DNA from: Aureococcus anophagefferens
Lineage: Eukaryota; Sar; Pelagophyceae; Pelagomonadales; Pelagomonadaceae
Assembly (NCBI RefSeq): GCF_000186865.1
Contig: NW_008705577.1
Coordinates: 545,957 to 586,515 of the forward strand
Direction of reading: 5' to 3'
DNA length: 40,559 nt
Shown: positions 17,351-25,300 of the stretch, in pieces
How positions within the stretch are numbered: position 1 is the first letter of the stretch
Layout: each line of letters begins with the position of its first letter
Notes under the pieces: model-generated
The model's input: only the letters and a program-made list of their open reading frames with translations
What the model was told of the DNA's origin: nothing
The model's database searches: none
Translations under genes and position numbers: made by a program

Positions 17351-18097
17351 TTAGACAGCGCTGGGTGGCTCGGATACATCTTTGGTGTTGACGGCACCTC
17401 CGCCGCGCTTTTGACCGAGATCGCGGCCCACGTGCGCGCCTTGCGGGAGGGCGACGACACATCGAAGGCGGTGGCGCGGCGGGTGCTGGGCTACCTCGCG
17501 GGGAGGCCCGGCAACCGGGTCCTGATCGCCGAGGCCGGCGGCATTCCGCCACTCGTCGATTTCCTGCGCGACGGAAGCGCGGAGGCCAAAGTGCAGGCCG
17601 CGTGGGCGCTGCGCAACCTCTCGTCGGATTACGCCGCCAAGGTCCTGATCGCCGAGGCCGGCGGGATCCCGCCGCTCGTCGATCTCGTGCGCGACGGCAG
17701 CGCGGAGGCCAGTACGTATGCCGCGCGCACGCTGGACAACCTCGCGCGGGACAACGACGTCAACAATGTCGCGATCGCCGAGGCCGGCGGCATCCCGCCG
17801 CTCGTTGAGCTCCTGCGCGACGGGGGCGCGGAGGCCAAACAATTCGCCGCGTCGGCGCTGTGCGCCCTCTCGCGCAACAACGACGCCATCGCGATCGCGA
17901 TCGCGCTGACCGTCGGTTTCGACGCGGTCGTCAAGCTCGCGCGAGATGGCAACGTGCGCCTCAATTCGTATTTTATGGTGGCTAATGCACGCCCCGGCGC
18001 GCGGCGCAAAGCCGCGCTGCCCGTGCTCCGCAAGTGCCTCCCCAGCACGATCCCCGACGACATCGCCAAGGCCATCGCGGCCGCCCTAGGTCCCTAG
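17351..18097 (+). CDS. Armadillo-repeat frame without a start codon (fragment or pseudogene)
   Basis: Three near-identical ARM repeats of 42 residues are seen, each with IAEAGGIPPLV(D/E)L followed by (L/V)RDG and an A-A-x-x-L-x-x-L-(S/A) helix. They are followed by a degenerate fourth repeat and an unrelated tail ending at a TAG at 18095-18097. ARM repeats bind partner proteins; the partner is unknown. There is no in-frame ATG before the fourth repeat, and the 93 bp between the divergent CFAP210-like start and this frame contain no ATG at all. Either a distant 5' exon exists, or this is a truncated copy of an expanded ARM family. The nucleotide similarity between repeats suggests recent internal duplication. 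The end lies 18 bp from the opposite gene's stop. Confidence 0.5.
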   Translation, partial: LDSAGWLGYIFGVDGTSAALLTEIAAHVRALREGDDTSKAVARRVLGYLAGRPGNRVLIAEAGGIPPLVDFLRDGSAEAKVQAAWALRNLSSDYAAKVLIAEAGGIPPLVDLVRDGSAEASTYAARTLDNLARDNDVNNVAIAEAGGIPPLVELLRDGGAEAKQFAASALCALSRNNDAIAIAIALTVGFDAVVKLARDGNVRLNSYFMVANARPGARRKAALPVLRKCLPSTIPDDIAKAIAAALGP

Positions 18098-18115
18098 AGA
18101 TCTCGCGCCCTCGAA

Positions 18116-19713
18116 TTAGGCCTCTGAACGCGCGGCGGCGCAGCGGGCGTCGCAGGCCGACGGGCACGCGAGGGACGCGTTCCGCCCCGCCGCGTCGACG
18201 CTGCCGCAGCGCCGGTCGGGGTCCTTGGCGACGTGCTCGCACGTGTGCGCGGTCGACCTGTGCTCGTTCCAGTCCGCGTCGTCGACGCAGGCGCAGTCTT
18301 CCCGCGGGTGGTGGAGGTGGCCGTAGGCGCGCGCGCGGCCGGCGCAGCGCTCGCGCGCGCACACGTCCGCGAGGCCCTTCTGGACGTTCCAGACGCAGGG
18401 GTCGACCTGCGCGGGCCGCCACCGCGCCTGCGCGTCCTTCGCCGCGGCGCTCAACCGGCTGCGGTAGAAGAACCAGTGGAAGAAGCCCTGCATGCGCGCC
18501 TGGAAGTGGGCGTGGGGGTTGTTGTTCGGGCCCCAGCCTGTGTGGAATTCAACCACTGGTTTGGGTGGTCCTGACCAAACTTCAGAATTCTCTCGCTCGG
18601 TCAAATCGAAGTCGATTCGGCTGATTTTTGGACGAATCGATTGCTCTGGTCGAGTTCTCGAAGCACAGCCGAAGAGCTCGCGTCGAAACTGTCGCATATG
18701 CGCACATTGAAGTCGGGTTGAAGATTTGAATTCCACACAGGCCCCAGCCCTCGCCGTTCCAGCCCGCGCGGTAGTCGACGCGCGCCGTCTCGAGCGCCGC
18801 GCGGAGCCGGCTCCGGAGCAGCTCGCTCGGCGGGACGGCGAGGAAGGCGCCGTTGACGGGCACCTCGGGCCCGCGCGTCGTGACCACGCGGCCCTCGGCG
18901 ACGCAGTCGAAGAGCGGGCCGAAATCCGCGCCTGTGTGGAAATCAAATCTTCAACTCGACTTCAATGTGCGCGTAATCGAACGGTTTGGACCAGACTCTT
19001 CAACTGCGCTTCAAGAACTCGACGAGAGCAATCGATTCGTCCAAAAATCAGCCAAGTCGACTTCGAATTGGCCGAGATAGAGAGTTCTGAAGTTTGGTGG
19101 GGGGCCCCCAAACCAGTGGTTGATTTCCACACAGGTCCGCGCCGTCCTCGGGGTCGTAGTCGAGGTCCGCGACGATCATCGCGTCGTACTCGCCGTAGCC
19201 CATGGGCTCGAGCTTCAGGAACTCCCGGGCCCCGCAGCAGCCGCCGCTCTCGACCATGATGCCCGCGCTCAGCTTCGGCGGCACGACGTGTTCGCTGTAG
19301 CGGATTTTGACGCCGAGGTCCTCGAGCGCGGCGATCGTCGCCGCCGCCACGGGCACCTTCTGCTTCTCGGGGACGGGGAAGACGAAGATGCGGTCCGCGC
19401 CGTTGCGCCGGGCCACGCGCGCGACCTTGGCCTCGTGCTCCAGGAGGCCGGGGCCCTTGCGATTCTCGAGCGGGAGCTCGACGTACGCGTCGAAGACGGA
19501 GACGAACGCCCGCCGCCGCGCGGTGCCGTTGGCGCAGGTGCCCAGGTCCAGGCAGTCGACGCCCCTGTCGAAGGCGAGGCACCGCGTCTTCCGCGTCGCC
19601 GGCCGAAACTCCTCAGTCAAGACCTCCTCGGCGTGGTGCTTGTTCGACCGGCGCCGGCCCCCCCATCCGTCGACGACGCACGACAGGGCGCAGCAGAGCG
19701 CCCACGCCCGCAT
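18116..19713 (-). CDS. Secreted GT8-like glycosyltransferase with two introner introns
   Basis: Exons (minus strand) 19713-19143, 18931-18749 and 18537-18116 give 391 aa if both introns use GC donors. The N-terminus MRAWALCCALSCVVDGWG looks like a signal peptide. The body fits a GT-A glycosyltransferase: VFDAYVELPLENRKGPGLLE, a strand-turn YDAMIVADLDYDPEDG with a DxD-like metal site, VNGAFLAVPPSELL and WNGEGWGPNNNP. These resemble glycogenin/GT8 enzymes, which use UDP-sugars. The last 100 residues are Cys-rich with CVWNVQKG, as in secreted proteins. Both introns fall next to conserved sites (after DPEDG and inside NGEGWG), and removal makes the motifs contiguous. Donor and acceptor sugars are unknown. 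Confidence 0.72.
18539..18741 (+). mobile_element. Introner element A2 (203 bp), an intron of the glycosyltransferase gene
   Basis: Terminal inverted repeats TGTGTGGAATTCAA and TTGAATTCCACACA (14/14), flanked by the direct repeat CCCCAGCC at 18531-18538 and 18742-18749. The internal core CGGCTGATTTTTGGACGA is on the plus strand, antisense to the gene. On the gene strand the intron ends CACACAG. A co-opted GC donor inside the duplication (intron 18538-18748) restores the exon exactly. A GTGGAATTC donor inside the element (18538-18736) would leave 12 extra bases, still in frame. Confidence 0.88.
18933..19135 (-). mobile_element. Introner element A1 (203 bp), an intron of the glycosyltransferase gene
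   Basis: Terminal inverted repeats TGTGTGGAAATCAA and TTGATTTCCACACA, flanked by TCCGCGCC at 18925-18932 and 19136-19143. It is inverted relative to A2, with its core on the minus strand, in the sense of the gene. The intron is 18932-19142 with a co-opted GC donor, or 18932-19130 with an internal GTGGAAATC donor (again +12 bases). The exon between A1 and A2 is 183 bp. Confidence 0.88.
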
Positions 19714-19843
19714 TTTCGTCCCTCGATCTCACGCGCCGCGCATTCGACCTCGACCTGCCGAGGACAAGTAGGCGAGCGCTCAGGATCTGCTCAGGTAAAT
19801 TTTGAGCGAGCACTCGCTAGGCCGCGATAGACGCGGGCAGATC
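19714..19843 (+). promoter_or_regulatory. Divergent promoter with a motif shared by both MYND-Sel1 copies
   Basis: GGTAAATTTTGAGCGA at 19794-19809 recurs as GGTAAGATTTTGAGCGA at 21133-21149 ahead of the second copy, 35 and 57 bp before the respective ATGs. It may be a core promoter element or a remnant of the duplicated unit. Confidence 0.45.
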
Positions 19844-20902
19844 ATGTCGTGGCAGGAGAAGAAGTTGGAGTATGAGACTCGCATGGCCCGAGCGAGGGGC
19901 AAAAAACTCGACACTCTCAAGACCTGCACGATCTGCGGCGCCGACAAGGCCAAGGCTTGTCAAGGGTGCGGCACGACGGCCTACTGTTCGACGGACTGCC
20001 AACGCATCGACTGGCGCGACCGGGGCCACCGGAAGGTCTGCAAGAAGATCCAGGCCGCGGAGGCGGCGCGGGCCGAGGCGCCGACGCCCCCGCCGTCGCC
20101 GCCGCGGGACGTGTTCTACGGCCCCGCGCCGCGGTCGCACGCCGACGAGGTCCGCGCGCGCATCGCGGCGGAACACGAGGCGGCCCGCGCGCGGCGCGAG
20201 GCGAACCCGGAGCCCGAGCCGACGTCGGCGCGGTACGGGTCGCGGTGCCCGATCTGCCTCGAGGAGTGGGACGTGAATGATGGTGGCGTGTTTCGCATCT
20301 GTTGCTGCCGGTTGGTCTGCAAGTCGTGCGCGGACAAGATCGGCACCGACGCGTGTCCCCTCTGTCGCCTACCGCGCACGAAGACCAATGCGGAGCAGCT
20401 CGCGCGTCTGCGCCGCCATGTGGAGAACGAGGTCCCGGAAGCAATTTCGTTTTTGGGAGAAGCGTACCACTTCGGTCGGTTTGGCCTCGTGAAATCCGAT
20501 AAGAAAGCCGCAAAAATTTGGAAGCGTGCCGTGGAGCTCGGGAACGTGGACGCGATGAATAATCTTGGGACATTGTACGAGTATGGAAGTGGCGTCAAGC
20601 TGGACAAGAAAAAGGCGGAGCGGCTGTATCGCGCGGCCGCAGATCGAGGCGACGCGCTCGCGCAATCCAATTTAGGGATTTTACTTTACCATGAGGAGAG
20701 ATTTGAAGAAGCGTTCCGGTACTGGGCGCTCGCGGCGGATCAAGGCTATGCCCCTGGAGAGCAAGGCCTTGGCGTGTGTTTCAGGGACGGAGACGGCACG
20801 GAAGTCGACCTCGGCAAAGCCAGATACTGGTTCGAGCGCGCCGCTGCCAAGGGCTACCAGAAAGCTACAGACGAGCTCGCGCGCCTTGACGCGCAAGTAT
20901 AG
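19844..20902 (+). CDS. MYND zinc-finger / RING-like / Sel1-repeat protein, copy 1
   Basis: 352 aa. The MYND finger (about 28-68) is complete: CTIC, CQGC, YCSTDCQ, W, H and a final C. A Pro/Ala-rich linker leads to a RING-like finger (about 127-168) with CPIC, CCCRLVCKSC and CPLC. Then come four Sel1-type repeats (A-x2-x-L-G-x-x-Y/L patterns such as AMNNLGTLYEYGSGV and KAERLYRAAADRG). MYND fingers bind proline motifs, RING-like fingers can recruit ubiquitin-conjugating enzymes, and Sel1 repeats scaffold protein complexes, so an adaptor of a ubiquitin ligase is plausible but unproven. The protein is a tandem duplicate of the next gene. The start is the first ATG, preceded by the shared promoter word. 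Confidence 0.85.
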   Translation: MSWQEKKLEYETRMARARGKKLDTLKTCTICGADKAKACQGCGTTAYCSTDCQRIDWRDRGHRKVCKKIQAAEAARAEAPTPPPSPPRDVFYGPAPRSHADEVRARIAAEHEAARARREANPEPEPTSARYGSRCPICLEEWDVNDGGVFRICCCRLVCKSCADKIGTDACPLCRLPRTKTNAEQLARLRRHVENEVPEAISFLGEAYHFGRFGLVKSDKKAAKIWKRAVELGNVDAMNNLGTLYEYGSGVKLDKKKAERLYRAAADRGDALAQSNLGILLYHEERFEEAFRYWALAADQGYAPGEQGLGVCFRDGDGTEVDLGKARYWFERAAAKGYQKATDELARLDAQV

Positions 20903-21205
20903 CCTAAGTCTCCATGCCGCGTTGTCGCCCGAGCCCGGGATGCTGCGCTTGCGCGCGGGCGAGTCGCGCTTGGCCTTGGCGTCGTCGTCGCCGCGTTCCT
21001 GTCCGCGCCGACCTTCGCGGTCTGGATTCTGGCGTTTCTGAACGCGAAGCCCGTCAAGGACGACGACGCCGCCGAGGGGGGGGCTGGAGAACGACAAGAA
21101 CGCGATGCTCTAGGCGTGGGCTTAGGCCTTTGGGTAAGATTTTGAGCGATTTTTGCCTTTGCGATCGGCCGAGGAGCGACGCAAGGACGCGCGCAGTCAG
21201 AGATC
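20903..21205 (+). other. Spacer between MYND-Sel1 copies with a membrane-segment-like frame
   Basis: The 303 bp contain a frame at 20963-21145 that codes a strongly hydrophobic stretch (GVVVAAFLSAPTFAVWILAF) followed by NAKPVKDDD. It has no in-frame ATG. It may be the relic of a membrane-protein exon caught in the duplication, or chance. The remainder holds the promoter word of copy 2. Confidence 0.3.
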
Positions 21206-22258
21206 ATGGACCCGGAATTGATCAAGAAGAAGCGAGAGTACGAGGCACGAAAAAACCGTACGAAGCTGGCGCTCAACATATGCACGATTTGCGGGAAGAA
21301 GGATGCCCGGCCCTGTAAAGGTTGCGGCACGACGGCCTACAGTTCGACGGCCTGTCAACGCATCGACTGGCGCGACCGGGGCCACCGTGCGGCGTGCAAG
21401 AAGATCCAGGCCGCGGAGGCGGCGCGGGCCGAGGCGCCGACGCCCCCGCCGTCGCCGCCGCGGGACGTGTTCTACGGCCCCGCGCCGCGGTCGCACGCCG
21501 ACGAGGTCCGCGCGCGCATCGCGGCGGAACACGAGGCGGCCCGTGCGCGGCGCGAGGCGAACCCGGAGCGGGAGCCGGTCTCGGCGCGGTTTGGGTCGCG
21601 GTGCCCGATCTGCCTCGAGGAGTGGGACGTGAATGATCCGGGCATGCTTCGCAGCTGTTGCTGCCGAAAGGTCTGCCAATCGTGCGAGGACAAGATCGAC
21701 TTCGGCGCGTGTCCCCTCTGTCGTGTACCGTGCGCAAAATCCAATGCGGAGCAGCTCGTGCGGCTTCGCCGCCATGTGGAGAACGAGGTGCCGGAAGCAA
21801 TTACGCATTTGGGAACTGCGTACCGCGAGGGTTGGTACGGCCTCGTGAAATCCGAGAAGAAAGCCGCGAAGATTTACCGGCGCGCCGCGGAGCTCGGCGA
21901 CGTGGAGGCGATGGTGTTTCTGGGGGAATTTTACGAGCATGGAAGTGGCGTCAAGCTGGACAAGAAGAAGGCGGAGCGGCTGTATCGCGCGGCCGCAGAC
22001 CGGGGCGACGCAGACGCGCAGACCGATTTAGCGGTTTTACTTTACCATGAGGAGAAATTTGAAGAAGCGTTCCGGTACTACACCCTCGCGGCGAATCAAG
22101 GCTTTACCAATGCGGAGAATAACCTTGGCTGCTGTTACAGGGACGGAGACGGCACGGAAGTCGACCTCGGCAAAGCCAGATACTGGTTCGAGCGCGCCGC
22201 TGCCAAGGGCCACGAGAGAGCTATAAAGTCCCTCGCGCGCCTCGACGCGCAAGTATAG
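21206..22258 (+). CDS. MYND-like / RING-like / Sel1-repeat protein, copy 2, with an altered MYND ligand
   Basis: 350 aa, same domain order as copy 1. In the MYND finger the expected YCS-x2-C reads YSSTAC, so one zinc-binding cysteine is serine, while all other ligands remain (CTIC, CKGC, C, H, C). The RING-like finger (CPIC, CCCRKVCQSC, CPLC) and Sel1 repeats are intact, with substitutions scattered through them. The linker is nearly identical to copy 1 at DNA level (about 171 bp, one difference). The final codons and the bases after the stop (GCGCAAGTATAGCCTAA) are shared. It is convergent with the demethylase gene (74 bp gap). One zinc site of the MYND domain is probably weakened, so partner binding may differ from copy 1. 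Confidence 0.85.
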   Translation: MDPELIKKKREYEARKNRTKLALNICTICGKKDARPCKGCGTTAYSSTACQRIDWRDRGHRAACKKIQAAEAARAEAPTPPPSPPRDVFYGPAPRSHADEVRARIAAEHEAARARREANPEREPVSARFGSRCPICLEEWDVNDPGMLRSCCCRKVCQSCEDKIDFGACPLCRVPCAKSNAEQLVRLRRHVENEVPEAITHLGTAYREGWYGLVKSEKKAAKIYRRAAELGDVEAMVFLGEFYEHGSGVKLDKKKAERLYRAAADRGDADAQTDLAVLLYHEEKFEEAFRYYTLAANQGFTNAENNLGCCYRDGDGTEVDLGKARYWFERAAAKGHERAIKSLARLDAQV

Positions 22259-22332
22259 CCTAAACCATATTCCGCAAGCGCACGACCCATGGAAGAAGTT
22301 CCCCGCCGCCAAAGGAACCGCGAGATCCCCCC

Positions 22333-25300
22333 TTACGAGACCGCGAGGAGCGCGTGGCGCGGCTTGCCGCGCGGCGCGTCGCCCCGCGGCGGCGGCGGCG
22401 GCGGTTTCGGCGCGCCGTCGTCGTCGACGAAACCCTCCGGTCGCCTTGGCGCGCCGAGGGGCCGGGGCTTGGGCCGCGGGCGGAAGCCGGGCCAGCGGCG
22501 CGTGCAGTGCGCGACGCGGCAGGCCGGCGGCGGCGGCGGGAGCCGCGGCCGGTGGTCGAGGCACGCGAAGGCCTCGAAGGGCGAGCCCTCGAAGTCGTCG
22601 TCGCTCGAGTCGGCGCCGTCGCTGAGGTCGTCGTCGCGCCGCGCGGCGTCGGCCGCGTCGTAGAAGCCCGCGGGCGCGTGGCGCGCCACGTCCCACCGCT
22701 CGCGGTCGCACGCGCAGCGCGGGTGGAACGACTTGCGGCACGTCGCCTCGATGCAGCCCAGCGTGGCGCCGGGCTTGCCGCAGGCCGCGCACTTCAATAG
22801 GCGGCCGCGCCGCGCCGCGGCCTCGACGTCGAACCAGACCTGGGCAGGAAAAGGGTGCGAAATTCCCAACTTCAAAGGCTCCTATCTCGGTCGTTTTCCG
22901 CTCGTTTCGGCTGACTTTTGGACGAGCGATCATCTCTCGGAGCGCTCTCGAAGCGTGGGTGCTGTTTCCGAAACGCGCGCGCGCGGAACACTCACATTGA
23001 AGCGACGTTGAATCACCCTTTTCCCGCCCTGAACCAGACGTCGTCGACGACGCGGACCTCCGCGGACGCGGCGGCGCAGCCGTCGTGGATCCAGAAGGGC
23101 CCGCCGCCGCCGCGCCGCTCGAAGGCGAGCAGCTCGCCGGCGACGTAGCCCGGGCAACTCGCGTCCTCGGCGGACGTTTTGCGGCAGAGCGCGCACGCCG
23201 CGCCCGCGGTCTGTTCCGGGAACGCGCGCCGCGCGACGCGGTCCGCGTGGTCCCTCGCGCGCCGCCGCCGCGTCGCCGCCGTCGCGGCGAGGCCCTCGCT
23301 CGCGTCCGGGTCCTCGTCGCGCAGGGGCAGGAGGCCCCGCTCGCGCGCGAGGCGCCGCGCCTCGGCGACGCCGGACGCGAGCCTGCGCGGAATTCGACCA
23401 CCGGTTTCGGGGGTCCTGACCAAACTTCAAACCTCTCGAGCTCCGTCACATCGACGTCGATTCGGCTGATTTTTGGACGAATCGATTGCTCTCGTCAATT
23501 TCTCGAAGCAGAGCCAAAAAGCGCGCGTCGAAACGGTCGCGTACGCTCACTTGAAGACGGGTTGCAGATTTGATTCGCACGCGGGTGCTCGCGCGCCCGC
23601 GGCCGTCGCGAGGTGCTCGCGCGACGTCGCCTCGCCCGCGAAGCGCAGCGCGCCGTCGCCCAGGGGCGCGGCGAGGCACTCGACGTCCGCGGGCGTCGAC
23701 CCGACGCCGAGGTAGGAGTAGGAGCCGCGCGCGAACGCGTCGTCGGCCCACGCGGACGCCGCGGACCGCTCGACGCGCCACGTCGCGCGGTCGGCGTCGG
23801 ACGCGCCCAACAACTTCGCGAGGGCGGCCAAACACTCGGCGACGAGCGCCGGCGGCGCCGGCCGGCAGGCGTCGGCGCCCGACGCGTCGAGCCGGGTCTC
23901 GAGGCGCTCCGCGGCATCGGCGGGGCAGAGCGCGACGAGCACGGGCGCGTCGACCTGGGCAGGAAAAGGGTGATTCAACGTCGCTTCAACGAGAGTCTTC
24001 CGCGCGCGCGCGTTCCGGAAAAAGCATCCACGCGTCGAGACCGTTCCGAGAGATGATCGCTCGTCCAAAAATCAGCCGAAACGAGTGGAAAACGGCCGAG
24101 AGAGGAGCCTTTGAAGTTGGGAATTTCGCACTCTTTTCCTGCCCTGGCGTCGACGGCGGGCTCCATGTCGACCCAGAGGAAGAGGTGGCCGCCGTCGCCC
24201 GCGACGCGCCCCAGGTTCCGCGCCTTGACGATTTCGCCGCCCCAGTACCGGGGCTCGCGCCAGAAGCAGCGGTCGAAGCGGAGCGCGACCTTGTTGAGCA
24301 GCCCGAAGCCGACGCGGTCGATGGCCGCCCGCTTCCAGGCCGGCAGGGGCGGCGAGAAGGCGATGGCCCCGGCCTTGAGCACGCCCAGGGGCGCCGTGAC
24401 GACGATCGCGTCCGCGTCGAGCCGCGCGCCCGACGCGAGCGACACGCGGCAGCCGGGCTTGTCGTCGCCGCCCCGTTTGGCGCCCCCGGCGCAGGTGCGC
24501 TCGTGGGACGCGCGGCCCGACCCGTGGACGAAGACGCGGCCGCAGCCCTTGCCGCAGCGGAGCGCGCCGGGCGCGTCGGCGCCCCCGCGCGCCGCGGCGC
24601 GCGGGCTCGCCGGCCGCGCGACGCCGACCTCGACGCGCGCCGCCGCCGCGTTCAGACGTACGTCCTTCAGCGACGCCGCGAGGCCCTCGCAGAGGCCCTG
24701 GAACGTCTCCCGGAGCACGCAGTGGCTCCCCGCGTAGGCGTAGGTGTCGTCCTGGTCCCAGTGGCGCAGCGACAGCGCGTCGAGCGGGCACGCGTTCGCG
24801 TACTCCAGATTCGACACGTGCCAGTCGACGAAGCCCGCGTCGCCGCCGCCGGCGCCGAGCGCCTCGCGGAAGCAGCGGCCGAGGCTCAGGTCGCGGCCGT
24901 GGCGCGGCGCGGCCGCGGCGGCCGCGTTTTCGCCGACCTCGGCGCGCGCCTCGGTGAGGGCCGCGGCGTCGCCGCGGGCCCGCGCGGCGGCGAGCGCGCC
25001 GTTGAAGCGCGCGAAGGCCGCGTCGTCGCCGGCCGCGCCCGTGAGCACCGCGCCCGTGCCGCCGTCGCGGAGGACGACGTCGTCGCCCGTGTCGACGCCG
25101 TGGAGGGCCAGGTCGCAGGCCGCGTCGTAGACGGGGTTCTTGCGCACGCCGTGGATCCACGACGCGCCCAAGTCCACGCGGACGCCGCCGCCGAGGTCCG
25201 CCGCGCTGCACCGGCCGCCGACGCGGCCCCGCGCCTCGACGACGACGACGTCGCAGCCGAGGCGCTCGAGCTCGCGCGCGCAGCCGAGGCCCGCGAGGCC

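Noticed and set aside
18539..18741. Reading the introner copies as short coding extensions of the neighbouring exons
   Set aside because: They carry in-frame stops or break conserved motifs, whereas removing them joins the motifs.
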